NCBI RefSeq assembly: GCF_018691265.1
Contig: NW_024881313.1
Location: 6,291,501-6,355,500, forward strand
Reading direction: 5' to 3'
DNA: 64,000 bases
Source: Tyto alba
Taxonomy: Eukaryota; Chordata; Aves; Strigiformes; Tytonidae
The translations under genes and the position numbers were made by a program. The stretch's first letter is position 1; each line of letters starts with the position of its first letter. Below are positions 1-13,800 of the stretch, in pieces. The notes under the pieces were generated by a model. It was not told where the DNA came from. It did not search any database and saw only the letters and a program-made list of their open reading frames with translations.

Positions 1-1179
1 TTGATCTCTACCTCTTCCAGTGATTAACTTTTCAGCCTTCATACCACTGGTTCCTGAAATAACTGCCCATGGCGCATGCATCTGCTCCTATTTTTGTGGT
101 GCTTCACATGATGTTCAGGACCTTGCAGACCCTCAGCATCCTCTCTCTCTGATGAATCTGTCCATGCACAACGAGTACCTGCTGCCCCTCTTTCAGAGCA
201 TGGAGAAGTCATCCTGCTCAGAGACATTTCTTCAGCACCACTGTCCATCCAAACTTTCCATTTCATGTTTAACCATCTGAATTCCCTCAAAACATCCTCT
301 ATGCTGTTTTTTCTTACAGTCTACCATAAACGTTTTTCTCCCATTTTGTCCAGTTTATTGCATACATGGGAACCTGACCAGATCTACGCTGACCAAACAG
401 TCTTTCTGACTAATTTAACCCATTCTCATTGTTCTGTGCATACTGTTTTTTCACAGCTCATATATCCCATTTCTATGTTTTTAACCTCTGGTTCTGGCCA
501 TTATCAATTAAAATCATTTTTTTTCCTCCTCCTTTTAAAGGTTTAAAATATTCTTTGTTGATTAATCACATGTCGTTCTCAGTTCCTTTTGGCTAAAGAC
601 TCAAATAACAGATCAAAATCAGCACACTATAATATCATAACCTACCCCCCTCTTTCCTTGCTTTCTAACAGGACTTCTCACTACCACCCTTTCAGTGCAC
701 CAACCCCATTCCCCATGGTAATTAATGTCCATTTGTGAAGTACTCCTACTACTTAAACTCCAGAAGGACTGCGTGTGAAGTCAGTACAAATGAATTCTTC
801 AGTCCAACTACACACAACTGCCAGAAGGTGCATGGACACCAGGGTTAAACACACTCATGAGTGAACAGTTTCAACCTCTCCCTGAAAATCCTACAGCTTC
901 AGAAGAACAGATACCAAGCAGTCCTGTCACCTGGAAGTGCTAAACACATCATGGCACTGGGTGGCAGGAGGTACCTCAAGTACAAGGAGGGAGAAAACAG
1001 CGGCGAAGGGGAATAGCATCAAAAATAGAAAGCACTTTATCTGAAAGACTTTTAATCAAAAGCAGGCCCCAGAAATCACAATGCCTCTTCCATATAATGT
1101 CCACGGTGACAGTGAAGCTGATGGGGTCAGAGAAGGGGAAGAGCATCTTCAGTCATAGGCTTGCATAACTGGTGTTGCC
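1..1179. other. intergenic, nothing recognised
   Basis: Pyrimidine-rich sequence with short open frames that lack codon-like or domain features. The right end may include degraded CR1 upstream of the recognised part. Confidence 0.5.
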
Positions 1180-2886
1180 AGGGGAAGGGAACCTCAATCC
1201 ATCCCAATCCTACCAGCTTGATGCCAGTGCCAGCAATAGATGTCCAGAGACTGGTGAGGGATCACAGGTTCAGCAGGAGAGCACCCGAAGACCAGCACAA
1301 GGGAATTCCAGCCAGTAAGTCAGCTCCATCTGGAGCCAACTTAAATGTCTCTATGCAAATGCAAGTATCATGAAGAATAAACAAGAGAGGCTAGAGACGT
1401 GAGCGTGACTGCAGGGATAAGATCTCACTGGCATCTCAGAGACGTGGCTGGACAGCTTCTATGACTGGAGTGTTGAAATGGAAGGATACAGGCTCTTTGG
1501 GAAGCACAGGCACGGGAAACAAGGAGTCGCGGTCACCCTCTATGTCAATGACAGTTGGAGAGCATGGAGCTCTGCCTGGGGATGGATGAGGAACCGACCA
1601 AGAGCTCATGGGTCAGGATTAAAGGGAAAGTAGGGACAGGAGACATTATAGTGGGGGTCTGCTACAGGCCACCCAAACAGGAAGACCGAGCGGATGAGGT
1701 CCTCTACAGACAGATAGGAGGCAGCCTCATGTTCACAAGCCCTGGTCCTCATGGGGGACTTAAACCACCCTGATACCTGTTGGAGGGACAACACAGCAGT
1801 GCATAAACAAACTATGAGGTTCCTGGAATGAATTGATGACAACTTCCTTCTCCAAGTGACACAGAAGCCAACGAGGAGAGGTGTTATGCTGGACCTTGCT
1901 CTCACCAACAAGGAGGGGTTGGTGGGAAGTGTAAAGCTCAAGGGCAGCCTTGGCTGCAGTGACCATTAAATAGTAGAGTTCAAGATCCTTAGATCAGCAA
2001 GGAGGGTGCACAGCAAGCTCACTACCCTGGACTTTGGGAGAGCAGACTTTGGCCTCTTCAGGGATCTGCTTGGCAGAGTAAGATGGGATAAAACCCTGGA
2101 CGGAAGAGGGGCCAAAGAAAGCTGGTTGAAATTCAAGGATCACCTCCTCCAAGATCAGAGGCAATGCATCCCAACAAAGAGAAAGCCGGTAAGACCACCA
2201 GGAGGCCTGCATGGATGAACAAGGAGCTCCTGGACAATCTCAGACACAAAGAAGCCTCCAGAGGGTGGAAGCAAGACAGGTAGTCTGGGAGGAATATAGA
2301 GAAACTGTCTGAACAGACAGGGATCAGGTTAGGAAGGCCAAAGCCCTGATAGAATTAAATCTGGCCAGGGACATCAAGGGCAAGAAGAAAAGCTTTTACA
2401 GGTACACTGGTGATAAAAGCAAGACTAAGGAAAATCTGGACCATCTCTGGAAGGAAAAGGGAGACTTGGTCACCCAGGATATGGAGAAATCTGGGGTACT
2501 CAATGACTTTTTTGCCTGTCTTCACCGACAAGTTCTCCAAGAGACCTTATAGTGGCCTTCCAGTACTTAAAAGGAGGCCTACAGGAAAGATGGGGAGGGA
2601 CTTTTTATCAGGGAGTGTAGGGATAGGACAAGAGGTAACAGTTTTAAACTGAAAGAGGGTAGATTTAGATTAGATATATGGAAGAAATTATTTTCTGTGA
2701 GGTCGGTGAGACACTGGCCCAGGGTGCCCAGGGAAGCTGTGGCTGCCCCCTCCCTGGAAGGGTTCAAGGCCAGGGATGAGGCTGGGAGCCCCCTGGGCTG
2801 GGGGAAGGGGGCCCTGCCCGGGGCAGGGGGGTGGGACTAGGTGAGCTTTAAGGTCCCTTCCAACCCAACCCATTCTATGATTCTAT
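1180..2886 (+). mobile_element. CR1 LINE, endonuclease part fused to 3' end
   Basis: The left part resembles the start of CR1 ORF2. Broken frames over 1330-1980 encode the apurinic endonuclease region, for example WVRIKGKVGTGDIIVGVCYR at about 1615-1670. The region reads on to about 2540 (CR1 linker between endonuclease and RT), then jumps directly to the CR1 3' terminal region (about 2545-2886), ending in ATTCTATGATTCTAT. The reverse transcriptase part is absent. Stops and frameshifts make it inactive. Left boundary is approximate. Confidence 0.85.
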
Positions 2887-5800
2887 TCATCTGTTTGAGT
2901 TATTCTTGCCTTACAATGCTAGAACAGACACTGAACTCCCTATTCATCTTTCCCAACAAAACCAAATGATTGCCAGTTTGTTTTCACACTCAAACCTGAA
3001 ATAAACCCAAAGATCCCACACACTCCTTGTTCAGCCTCTACAAAGTGACTCTTTTTCTCAGAACAAGTTACAGTAACACAGACCTTCTTAGGCAGAGACT
3101 CGGCAAACAAAAAAAGCAAGAATTATGATCTCCTATTCTATTTTATGTCCTGGGAAGGCAGCCCAAAGGGTTTGTTTTGTTCACTGTAAGACTCCTTTTT
3201 GTTTGGCACTTTTGTTAACAAAATTTAGGGATGTTGGAAATGTTCCATCTTTTCTCTGAAACAACCCAGAAATACCAGGTAGGAAATAGGATTCTGAACA
3301 TTTAGCATCAACAGCTTTTCTTCCATTTGCCAGGATTTTAAGATAAATCTATTTCATTGAGAACCAACAAGAGAGAACTGTAAACGGTCTTAAAACAAAG
3401 AATCCTGCTGCCTCAGTTAACCAGGTTCATTTGCTTATAATGTATGATACTACTAGTACTCTAGTCTTTAATAAAAAAATTGGGTAGGCAAGGTAATTTT
3501 GTAATATGAAAGCAAACAGAAGCAAAAATTCTGGACATCATTCTAATACATCTTAGAAGAGTAACAAAAAGTCTGACTCTTTTTCTCTTTTGCAAATGAT
3601 TACAACAGTCACATAGGAGCTGCACCATCATTTCCAAATACCTTCTCTACCACAGGAAGCTTCAATTAAATTAGTTATTAAACCAAATTAATTAAAGTTG
3701 CATGATTTCTATACAGATGCACTTGGTTTTGTTCAAGGGAGTCTTACTTGCTCTCAGTCCTTTTTCTAATCAACTTAAGCAAAATCAATATATGAGAGTT
3801 AATGCAGCCTGTTGGTAATCGAAGGATGAATTCCAAGTCATTTAGTTACAGTTAATTTGGAAAAACTTTCTCTATTATACAAAGCCTACCCAAATTGCCA
3901 TTTTCTCTTATCTGAGAATCAATCATTTGACTTGATGATGGGGAGGGGGATACATCTCTTCACTCTATAGTATTCAATTACTAATTAATGTTTTCCAGGT
4001 AACATTTTAAGTGAGGAAAAGGAGAACTTCGATGATAACAACTTGTCAGAGCTTGAGGAAAACCTCCTGTCACATAAAATGGCCACAGCTGTTTAGCCAA
4101 CACTATGAGCTCCCACAAGCTGCTCCACACAAGGCCCAACAGGAAAAGGTTTGCTGTAGTTTTGATCATCTTCCCTCTCTTCCCACTCACAACCCACTAG
4201 CTTTTCTAAGTGTTTTTCATTTGCTTCTTCCATTCAACAGTTCCTTCAGGTTTTTCTCATGTCTCCCACATTCATGTCTTGTCCCCTTCAGATACTCTCT
4301 TCTGCTTCTCTCCCTTTGTCTCCTGCCTTCTCTCTGTTCATTCCTCACATTTTTTCCTCTCCAAGTCCACTCCTAGGCACTTGTAAATGTGACTGCTCAG
4401 CAGTCAAGCAGAAAGGGAAAACCCAGGCATCAAGGGAATCTTACTGCCTAGGCCTAACCTGAAACAGACTGACATGGGAGCAATTAGAATGCAATTTTAT
4501 GTAATAAGATGATTTATTCATTAGTACAAGGCAGGGATAAAAGCTTACAGCTGATGAGAGCAGTAGGTTTGTTACAGCTGTCAGTTCCACCAGAAAAGTA
4601 TATTAGTCATTTAATTTCTTTTTTTTAAACACTAAAAGCATCATATAATTATGTGTATGTGCCCTTCCTTATAGAAGGAGGCTTTGCACAGAGTTCTTTA
4701 TTTTCATCATGAAACAGCATCAATTAAAGTGTCATGAGATGACTGGTCTGTCAGTGAGTTTGATTGACCCACATATTACCAAATATTATATATTTTAATA
4801 TATATATATATATATAATAGTAAGCTATTGGACACATAATGCCTATCTACTTCTTCATAGTAGGAAGGTTAATAAGCATCAGGTACTTCAAGCACACTCT
4901 CAGCCAAGAGATCTATACAAAAATTCAGATAGTTTCTTTTCAAGGACAGCTGCATTAACAGGAGTCAGCTCTCATTTCATTCCTGCTTTCAAAGCAATTT
5001 CAGCATAGAAGTCTGAGTACCAACATCTAAAGCACTTCTAAAGTTGACCTTCCAACCGATACCAGTAAGTCCCAGCAAAATATCACCATGAATAACATCT
5101 GCACCATTGATGGCATGGGGAGTGGAAGAGAATGAGAACCTCAGGGCTTTGGTTCATCATCTTATGCACTAGCCACAAAGCCTGAGACTCTGTAAAAGAG
5201 CACTCCACTTTATCTCAGTCATCATGACAGGAGAGCACACTTCCCCCATCTGCAGTAGCTCCTAGGTAGAATTCACATTGGATGGGAGCACTCAAAGCCA
5301 GTCCCATTCCTCTCTGTGTGAGAACAATGGGAACCCTAAACCTCAACAAAACCATACCTGAACACGGACTCAGCACACAGCAGGATTGAACTGGCACCAA
5401 AAACTGGAAGAAAGGACCCTTGCCCAGTACCAAGTCTCCTGGGTCATTACACCCTCCCCCTGCTTCCCATCTGCCCTCCAAGGTCTTTGTGTTCTTCAGA
5501 ACATGAAATTATGGACTAAACACCAAAGGGTGCTTATCTCAGAAACGCTCATGGTAGTTCACTTTAAGCAAGATTCTCAACCTGTGTGAGCCAGACCCTG
5601 TTCCTGCTATTCACCACCCAGCAGTGGAAGAGCATGAGTGTCACCACGGCACTACTGGGGAGGGCTTGTTTTTACATGTCAGATCTCAGCAATTATATTA
5701 GCGAGCGTGCCCTGTTAACATTTCAGACAGTCAGATTAAAGCCCTAAAACCCAACTTGCAATAGAAAGGAAGGCAACTGGTCGTTTGTTGAATTGACATA

Positions 5801-8045
5801 CCCTGATCAAAGTGAGGCTTCAGACCAAAAAAAAAAAAAAAAAAAGTGAAGTATGACAACAGGAAGATACCCTGACAAATGAGGTAAAAGGTAAAACAAG
5901 GACTATGTTCTGTCCATGGATTTCACTGTGCAAGAAGGACAAGTTGGTAACCCCATCCTGGATGGGTTTTATACTGCTTTGGTGCCTGACCTAGGAAGAT
6001 TGCTAAAAATGTAATCTCATGTTCAAAAGAAGATTGTGAAGTCTAACTTAATCTGCAGAGCAGCTGCTGTGTTTGCAAGATCTGTGATAGGTGGGTTGCA
6101 TGGAAAAATAAAAATCTGTAAAGAACTTAAACAACTCCTTGATTTTGTTTAAAACAACTCAGATTGTTCTGTCATTAAACATGGTTTCTTCAGGGTCCTT
6201 TTGAGAAAGAAAATAAAATAAACCCTTTTTAAAAATATACTAACACGTTCCCAGTGTTATAAATCCCATTCATAACAGCCCTTCCTGCCAGGACACCTCA
6301 TCCTCACTGGAAGAAAATAATCCACCACTATAACATACTGACCTTGCAACACTGTTCAAGCAGGAGTTACGCACAATGGAAGGGATGTCTGCCTCTTTAA
6401 CCCACTGAAGTACTACATGGAAAGAAACAATGAGGACTACTCATACAGCCCACAAGACACTTTGTTCTGTACTTTATGAGAAAGCATCAATTACAGCGGG
6501 GAAGGCAGCAGTATAACATGGGAATAGACCAATGCCTCGAACAGACCACAGTGAGCAATGTGACCAGTAGCCCAGAGGGACTACAGGGAAGAGATTTCTC
6601 AGAAAAATTCCCAGTCGTTTCATTTTGGATCTACCTTTCATCATGGCTGACTACACTTATCACTTAGGACAGCAAGTCCGATGCATTCTTACAGTGCATT
6701 GTACTATTTAGAAACAGAGGTCCTCATTCACATAGCTCACCACAGGTTTTGTCCTAGAACAAGCTACATTCCCTAGAGATTCATCCAGGCACATCCTAAA
6801 ACCTCTTGCCAATGGATGGCTAACATTTCCCTTGCAGCAGCTGTGTCAGGTGTCTTCCACTCTTCTGTGCAGACTCTACACCAGTCTCCCAATTGCAATG
6901 AAAACAGTGGTTTCTTCTCAGTAAATAGGTGATGAAATTTTAACTTAAAAATAATAGCAAGTCTGCCCTCAGTTTCAATAGTACAGCTACTTGCTTACAT
7001 TCTCTAACAAGCCTTAATCTCTTGGTTTCCCTCCATTTGCTTGTTTTTAGCTTACAATGACATACCTTTCTAAACAGTTCCCAAATAAATTTTCCAGTTC
7101 CTACATTCTTCTCCAAAAAACCTCTATTTGACACTAAATCTCACAGTGCACTGACCAGGACAGAATACTACCACCCAGAAGTGATTACAAAAGACCCATA
7201 CACAAACCTGCCCACATCTCTCAAATACTGAGTAACGGTTTAGTACCTTAATCTCGTTTTCAGATCCTCCTTAGCATGCATTCCTCGCCTTCTAAAGAGG
7301 AAAATGCTAGGGATGTGTACAGGCTGGAAGAGAGGAAAAGCTGGGGCTCTTCACCTGAGAACACCAACTGATGGCTGTAAATAACATACTGTGGAAAATG
7401 TAAGTGGTAAGAATCTGCTTCCACTGTCTCATAGTGCACAGCAAAAGAAATACTTGGATTCAAGGTTAGAACCTCAGAAGTTGTAAAAATGTTTTTCCAT
7501 CCAATCCCAGCTTTTAGTAAAGATAGCTGAAGCCAGATACAGAACTAGACACAACTCCTAGTGAGCTGAAAACCAGGAATTAAGTGCCTGCTGTTCCCAC
7601 AACTCCTGAATAGGTTTCAATAGGATCCCATGGGATTCCCATTTCATAAGCAGTTATGACTTTGGCTTTTTTGCTCTTTCCCGTAAGAGCAGAGCTCTAG
7701 ATTCAAGATTTGTCACCCAAGACTTCATTGTCTCAACTGGAAGCCAGTGTGTTCCCACTGGTTTGGTGCAGAAATGAGGTATGCCTTCAAAGCAGTCCCT
7801 TTGGCAAAAGCATTCTGTTTCTCAACATATTTCAGAAACGATCATCTACTCTATGAGGTGCAAAGCATTTGACTTCTAAGTCAGCAGGTTCTTTGGCAAT
7901 AAACTGATAAAACAAGTCATCTCCACAGTTAGTAGTGCTGGTGCCTTTCTGCACAGATTAGCTGTACGTGCCCGATAGTGTCATAACTAAAAAAAATTAG
8001 TGAGTTTACAGCAGCCTTCAGCATGTTAGCCTAAAGATACATAAG
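2887..8045. other. intergenic, simple repeats only
   Basis: AT-rich sequence. It holds a (TA)9 run at 4799-4816 and a 19-base A run at 5827-5845. Short open frames here look like chance; no exon, RNA gene or recognised transposon was seen. Confidence 0.5.
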
Positions 8046-8201
8046 TGTCCTGGGTTGAGTGAGTGGTGGGGTTTTTTGGTGGCAGGGGAGGGGGCCATCA
8101 GGGCAGCCCCCTGTGAGAAGCTTCTCGAAGCTCCCCCAGCTCCAAGTCAGCTCCACTTCTGTTTGGAAACTGAGCCCATCGGCTGCGCCTCTGCGATAAC
8201 G

Positions 8202-8208
8202 TATTTAA
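8202..8208 (+). promoter_or_regulatory. TATA-like box of LTR copy 1
   Basis: TATTTAA lies about 155 bp into the LTR, upstream of a purine-rich stretch, in the position expected for a retroviral core promoter. The same motif is at 52853-52859 in copy 2. Activity is unproven. Confidence 0.45.
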
Positions 8209-8921
8209 GAAGGGATGTGGTGAGGAGCAGTGGGACTGGTGAGGAGGAGTTGCTGTAGCTGCGTGAACACCAAGGTCAGTGGAGGAACGGAGGAAGAAAG
8301 GAGGGGGGAGGTGTGCCGGAGCAGAGACCCCCCTGTATCCTGTGGGGAGACGGCAGGGCGGCCCCCCCTGCCACCCATGGAGATCTACGGTGGAGCAGAC
8401 ACTGATTTATGGCCTGTGGTTTCTGTCTGATTGATCAAGGTTCTGTGCCCGAAGAAGGCCGGGGTCTTGTGGAAAAAGGCAGCCCCGCTGCTGTAATTCA
8501 GCGCTGGGAGGATTGCAGCATGCGGGGGAGTCCCACGCCGCAGCAGCTCGGGAAGGGCTGCAGCCGTGGGAGGGAATCCAGTCAGAGAAAGTTGGTGACC
8601 CACGACGGAGCAGTGTGGGGAACGCTGCGGCCCATGGGAGGAACTCATGTTGGAGAAAGTTTGTGGAGGACTGTCTCCTGTGAGAGGGGGACCACGATGG
8701 AGCAGGGGGAACAAGTTCCAGAAGCTCCCCCCACCGAAGATAAAGGAAGTGGCAGCACTGACTGCACCCCCCATTCCCTGCCCCTGCGCCACTGGGGGAG
8801 GAGGTAGAGATATCGGGAGCAGAGCTGAGCCCGGGAAGAAGGGAGGGTTGGGGGGAAGGTGTTCTCAAGATGTGGCAATGATTCTCACTGTCCTACTCTG
8901 TTATGTGTCGTTAGTGTCTGT

Positions 8922-8927
8922 AATAAA
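8922..8927 (+). terminator. LTR poly(A) signal, copy 1
   Basis: AATAAA is followed by GTATGTTC and a T run, a typical polyadenylation context within the LTR R region. Confidence 0.55.
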
Positions 8928-9121
8928 TGTATGTTCTTTTTTTTCTTCCCCTAACCAGTCTGCCTTTTGCTCGTGCCCATAAAGGGGGATTTTTTCCCCA
9001 TCCCAGTCCTATCTCAAACCCCAAGCCTGGCTCTCTGTCCCTTCTTATTGCCAGAAGAGAAGGGAGAGAGAGTGGCTGCGTGGTGGTTGGCTGCCGACCA
9101 GGCTCAAACCACAACAATGAG

Positions 9122-10244
9122 TCATAAACAGGCTCTTTCAAACATCAGTACAAACATTTCTGCTCTCTCTAAAAAAAGCACTGCTGTTTAAAGGCTTAAG
9201 GTGATGATACTCACCTTAAGAAGTGATAAAATAATGCACTGAGAGTGTACTGTAAGAAACAGAAAAGATACTCTGCAAACCTTTGTGCCAAAACATTCCA
9301 AAATCAAAGAAAAATCCAACAAAAGCAGGACCGTGTCATGCTTATTCCACAGACAAATTAATAAAAAGAATTAAGTGATTTGCAACTTCAGAGATACTTA
9401 GTTTATTAGAAATCTCTGTTCCAACCTGAAAAATTCATCTCCACTTCTCTCACAGGCACTAAGAACTGGCATGAAAGCAAACATTGCTCCTGAAGCAAAC
9501 AGGTGACATGCTAAATTACACTGCGAATGAACAGACTCCTTCAGTCAGCAGGCAAGGGTACTGTACGCTTACTGATTCAACTGCACAGAGGTTTCCAGTA
9601 CCTGTGCAGCAGGCAAGTGGCTGCCCAAACTGAGGCAGCATCCAGAGGCTCATCTTGGCCTCTGGGCTTTGTTATGCCACAGAAGTTCACACACAAAAAC
9701 CTTCTGCTCCGATTTTTCTAAACCAGGTGAAATAAATGGGTAACAAACAGTAAGCAAAGGAAGAAGAATGAAAGCAAGAGATGTGTGATTACAGGGTCTT
9801 GCGGTGTAGAAGGCAACAGGAGCTCCCGACTGAACTTAAAGCACACACACAGAGCCCATTATCTGTAGCTGCTGCTCAGTCTGGCCATTAGCCTAATTTC
9901 TCATGGATATCACAGAAAAATGTTGCTGTAAATCTCTGCAGATTCATTCCAAGCACCCAAAGCACCCACTGAAATGCCCACATCAATGCCCATACATCAT
10001 CCTTTGCCATTCCAGCGACGAAAGGTTTTTCTTTCAATTTAACTACATCAAGTATTTTCAGACTCATACTTCCCACCATCGCTTACCAAGATCACACCAT
10101 GTGCACACGCAAAATACTTGCCCATCCACTCGGCTCTGCAGGAGCACAGCAGTACATTCAAACACCTTGTCCTCAGCAGCTCGTGAGGGATCTTCCCTTT
10201 ACTGGGGCAGGGGGAGAAGGACCTGCCTGTGCCAGCTGAAAGAA
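9122..10244. other. intergenic, nothing recognised
   Basis: No repeat family or coding signal was recognised between the solo LTR and the CR1 fragment. Confidence 0.45.
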
Positions 10245-10812
10245 CATCACCGGCAGGTCGAGGGAGGTGACCCTTCTCCTTTACTCAGCACTGGTGAGGC
10301 CTCTGGAGCACAAGGCCCAGTTCTGGGCTCTCCAGTACAAAAGGAACGTGGACATACTGGAGTGAGTACAGCAAAGACTGGTGAAGATGGCTACACGGGC
10401 TGGAGCATTTGTCACACGAGGAGAGGCTGAGAGCTCAGACTGAAGACCAGAAGGCTCAGGGGTGATCTTATCAAAGTGTATAAATGCCTGACGAGAGGGC
10501 GTAAAGATGATTGAAGCAGTCTTCTCAGTTGTGCCCAGCGAAAGGACAGGAAACAAAGGGCACAAACTGAAATACAGGAAAATCCATTTAAACATAAGAA
10601 AAAAGCTTTTTTTTTAAATTGTAAAGGTGGTCAAAAACTGGAACAGACTACCTGGAGAGGTTTGCAGTCTCCATCCTTGGAGATATTCAACACCCAGTTG
10701 GGCACAGTGCTGAGCAACCTGCTATAGTTGAACCTGCTTTGGGCAGGAGTTAGGGCTAGACAATCTCCAGATGCCCCTTCCAACCTCCTCTATCACTATG
10801 AATCTGTGATCT
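10245..10812 (+). mobile_element. CR1 LINE 3' fragment
   Basis: A 5'-truncated CR1 reading GGCAGGTCGAGGGAGGTGAC onward through the end of the RT frame and the 3' UTR. It finishes near TATGAATCTGTGATCTG, a diverged form of the CR1 terminus. Multiple indels relative to other CR1 copies here make it older and inactive. Confidence 0.8.
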
Positions 10813-13800
10813 GCTGGTTCTAGAGGTCTGCTGTTAGCCTAATATTCAAACAAGCTAGCAGCACGTAAATCAGGGAGAGTAAGCACATAAATGGATACAC
10901 AGGCTAAATCAATTTATCACAAACCTTTTTTTTTTTTTTTCTCTTCTTTTCACAGCATGTGTACATCGTATATCTGCCTACCCACACACCTGTGATAGTT
11001 GTGAAGGTGCGCTTTGGCATGCTCTGAGTTGTTCACATCATCTTGGAGAATATTAAATTAAAATGTCAGCTTTCAGATTAGATACATTTGAGTGCCTTTC
11101 TGTACCTTTGTCAGCAGCAGACTTCGGAGATTAAGATCTTGGATACAAAGAGGCTTTGCCCTAACATTTACTGACTCCCGGAGAAGAGTAACCGAGTTGA
11201 GTCACAGCACAAAAAAGAAGCGGATGCAAACACATACACACACATGCGGTTTTTTTAATCATCACTCCCAGGAGGTTGCACTTCTTTCACAGAGCAACAC
11301 TTTGAGAAAGTACGAGGATGCAAACCCCTCCTCTTGCACGAAAAATCAACAACTACAAACACAGTTTCCAAAAGGCATTTTACACACTTGTTAGAGAAAA
11401 AATTTTAAAGGTGTCAGCATCTGGAGAAATTGAATTGCTAACTGTGGCTTGATCTCATCAAACAGTGCAGATGAACCATGGATCAGGGTGGCAAGCCCAG
11501 TGCTGTAATGAGAATGTTCTGCATACTTTAAGTGACTTGTTAAAGAAAGTAAGGTTTGAGCAGACACCTGAACATGAACAGAGAAGCCTTCTGTGCCACT
11601 AGCTATGCAGCCCTGTGAAGTTGCACTTAAAGGAAAAATACCCAAACATGCACAGTGAGGGCAATGGATTCAGTGCAGAGGAAGACAAGATTAAGCAAGA
11701 CAGGATGCACAAATTGCAGACTGAAAATGAGACTGAGATAAATCATTACACTAATGAAAGGGGAACAACTCCTTTTCCACCCTGCTCCTGCACGGGGCAG
11801 AACGTTCCTTGGTGTGGAAGGAACTGCACGGTTGATGTGAACTGATCCAGAAACTTCATCTAAAGAGAACACTGAAATTTATTCAAAGTATGTCCATACA
11901 AATGCCACCTCCTTTTGCACCCACAGATGCTCATGGGACACACGTCAACTCTAAGTGGTGTTAATGAACTAAACCTAATCCGCAGAAAATACTGACACTG
12001 ATCTTTAGATTATCATTTTATATGCCAATACAGAACACTTTTAATGGGAAAAGACAAACCTCAACATTAAAAAGGTGTCAGTAAGACAATGGGAATTTAT
12101 TCCAAACAAACTAATTCCCAGCGAATTTGGATATCTTGGCATTTTACTGCAGTATGAAACTTGGCATCTCATTCTGGAATTCAGAAGAATTTTCTCCTCA
12201 CTTTCACATTTAAACCAGTCCAGGAAAAGAACATGGAAAGTGTTTAAAAACAAAATAAAACAACACCCCTCACCCCCCACAAAAAAAGGCAAAAAAAAAA
12301 AAATTAAAACACATCCACTGTCAAAACATCAGCAACTTTTAACTTTTTACATCATTTTAAGCAATGAAAGGTACGATTTACTTTCTAAACTGTTTCTTTT
12401 TTTCCTCAGGATTATCTGCGTATGAGGTATAAAATGTGGAGTGAGATTTCACTCCAGAGCTGGAGAATACCATAAGGAATATATGGACTATACAAAAATT
12501 ATTTAACAGAAGACTTAATTTTTTATAAATTTTTAGTTGTAAGAGAGCTAAAAACCGTATCTGAAAAACTGACAGCTTTTCATCAATTTTCAGAAGCCAA
12601 CAATCCAAGGTATTTTCTTCTGATACTTCCTTAATCCCATAATGTGAATACTAAATGTTTGAAAGTAGTTTCAACTAATCAGATGAACAGTGAACTTTAG
12701 AAAATAGTTTCCAAACCCCCCAAGTGTTACCTTGGTTTTTTTTAAAAAAAAAAAAAAAAAAAAAGGTTTGCATTTAAATAGGTATATCCCAAAGTTTTCA
12801 CAACACCAAATTAAAATGTATATAATTGCTTCCAACACTCATATTGGCATTAAATAGATACATTCCCAGAACAATAAATAATCAAAAACATACACAGCTT
12901 GGTACACCAACATATTCCATGGTTGTGTTTTGGCAATAGGGTTCTTTTAATATGACTGATAGTAAATATCTTTTGAAGCCATTTCTCAGATCTATGCCCT
13001 GCCTCGAGCACAACTCAGATTTGTCACAGAGTCCTAAGTCGATGCTTTTTTAGTAAAAGACATCCTTCTCTCCAACACCTTTAGCAAAAGGAAAGAACCC
13101 TTAGGCATGGCAGGACAGGTAAGAGGTTCCAGAAGACACAATGCAGAATTACACTGCTGGGGAAATAACTCTTGCTAACTGCTATCAGCAAGTCCCAAAA
13201 AGACACGGCACAGATGGGGAGAGGGAAAGGACACAACTGAAGGAGGCAACAGAAGGACCCCAAGTGCTTCCCCTTCTATCCACTGCACCATTACAAGCTT
13301 CTGTTGAACAGACACCCTGGCACAGCTAATAATCCCCGACAGGGAAATCCTTCCGCTTTACTGGCAGACTTTGGAGTCATTTATCATGGTTTAGGGAGTT
13401 CTCCATAAGCAATGGGCTCAACTGCATTGACAGAAAGAGTTTGGTTTCCAGTAATCATCTGCATTGCACTCTAGTACCTAGAGTTAGCATTTCTTCACAT
13501 TTAGTGGTTGTCATTTAGTTTAGACATTTACTGTCATGCAGCTGGTCCTCAGTACTGCAGAAAGGCAGTCCAACAGAAAGCCTAAGTTAGATCTTGACAA
13601 CTGCTGTGTCAAGGCTTTTGCAAGAACACCAACTCTCAATAATTTATCTAGACAATGAAGACAAATTCTACTTCAGATCCAGGTTCACCGTATCTATGTG
13701 AAACTCTGAAGAAATCAAAATTAAGTCTACCATAGAGACTTGCTAGACCTCTCCTTGGAAGTGGAGTGACCACTGTTGTTCTGTAATAGAAATCTCAGTA

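Larger units (their letters stand above)
8046..9116 (+). mobile_element. solo LTR of an ERVL-like endogenous retrovirus, copy 1
   Basis: A 1071-bp element starting TGTCCTGGG and ending CACAACA (TG...CA). Flanks are ATAAG (8041-8045) and ATGAG (9117-9121), a 5-bp target duplication with one mismatch. A TATA-like TATTTAA is at 8202-8208 and a poly(A) signal AATAAA at 8922-8927, followed by a T-rich stretch, giving a plausible U3-R-U5 layout. No gag, pol or env sequence adjoins it. It is nearly identical to the LTR at 52697-53766. The ERVL assignment rests on general look and 5-bp duplication only. Confidence 0.88.

Noticed and set aside
4799..4816. (TA)9 run as a possible regulatory or promoter element
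   Set aside because: A plain dinucleotide microsatellite with no gene nearby.
8385..8868. Open frames of 130-150 codons on both strands, repeated at 53035-53518
   Set aside because: They lie wholly inside the two solo LTRs and recur because the LTRs are copies; the GC-rich LTR has few stops in any frame and no protein family is evident.
9903..10430. A 175-codon plus-strand frame
   Set aside because: It crosses from unique sequence into the CR1 fragment, has no domain, and its composition follows the underlying repeat.
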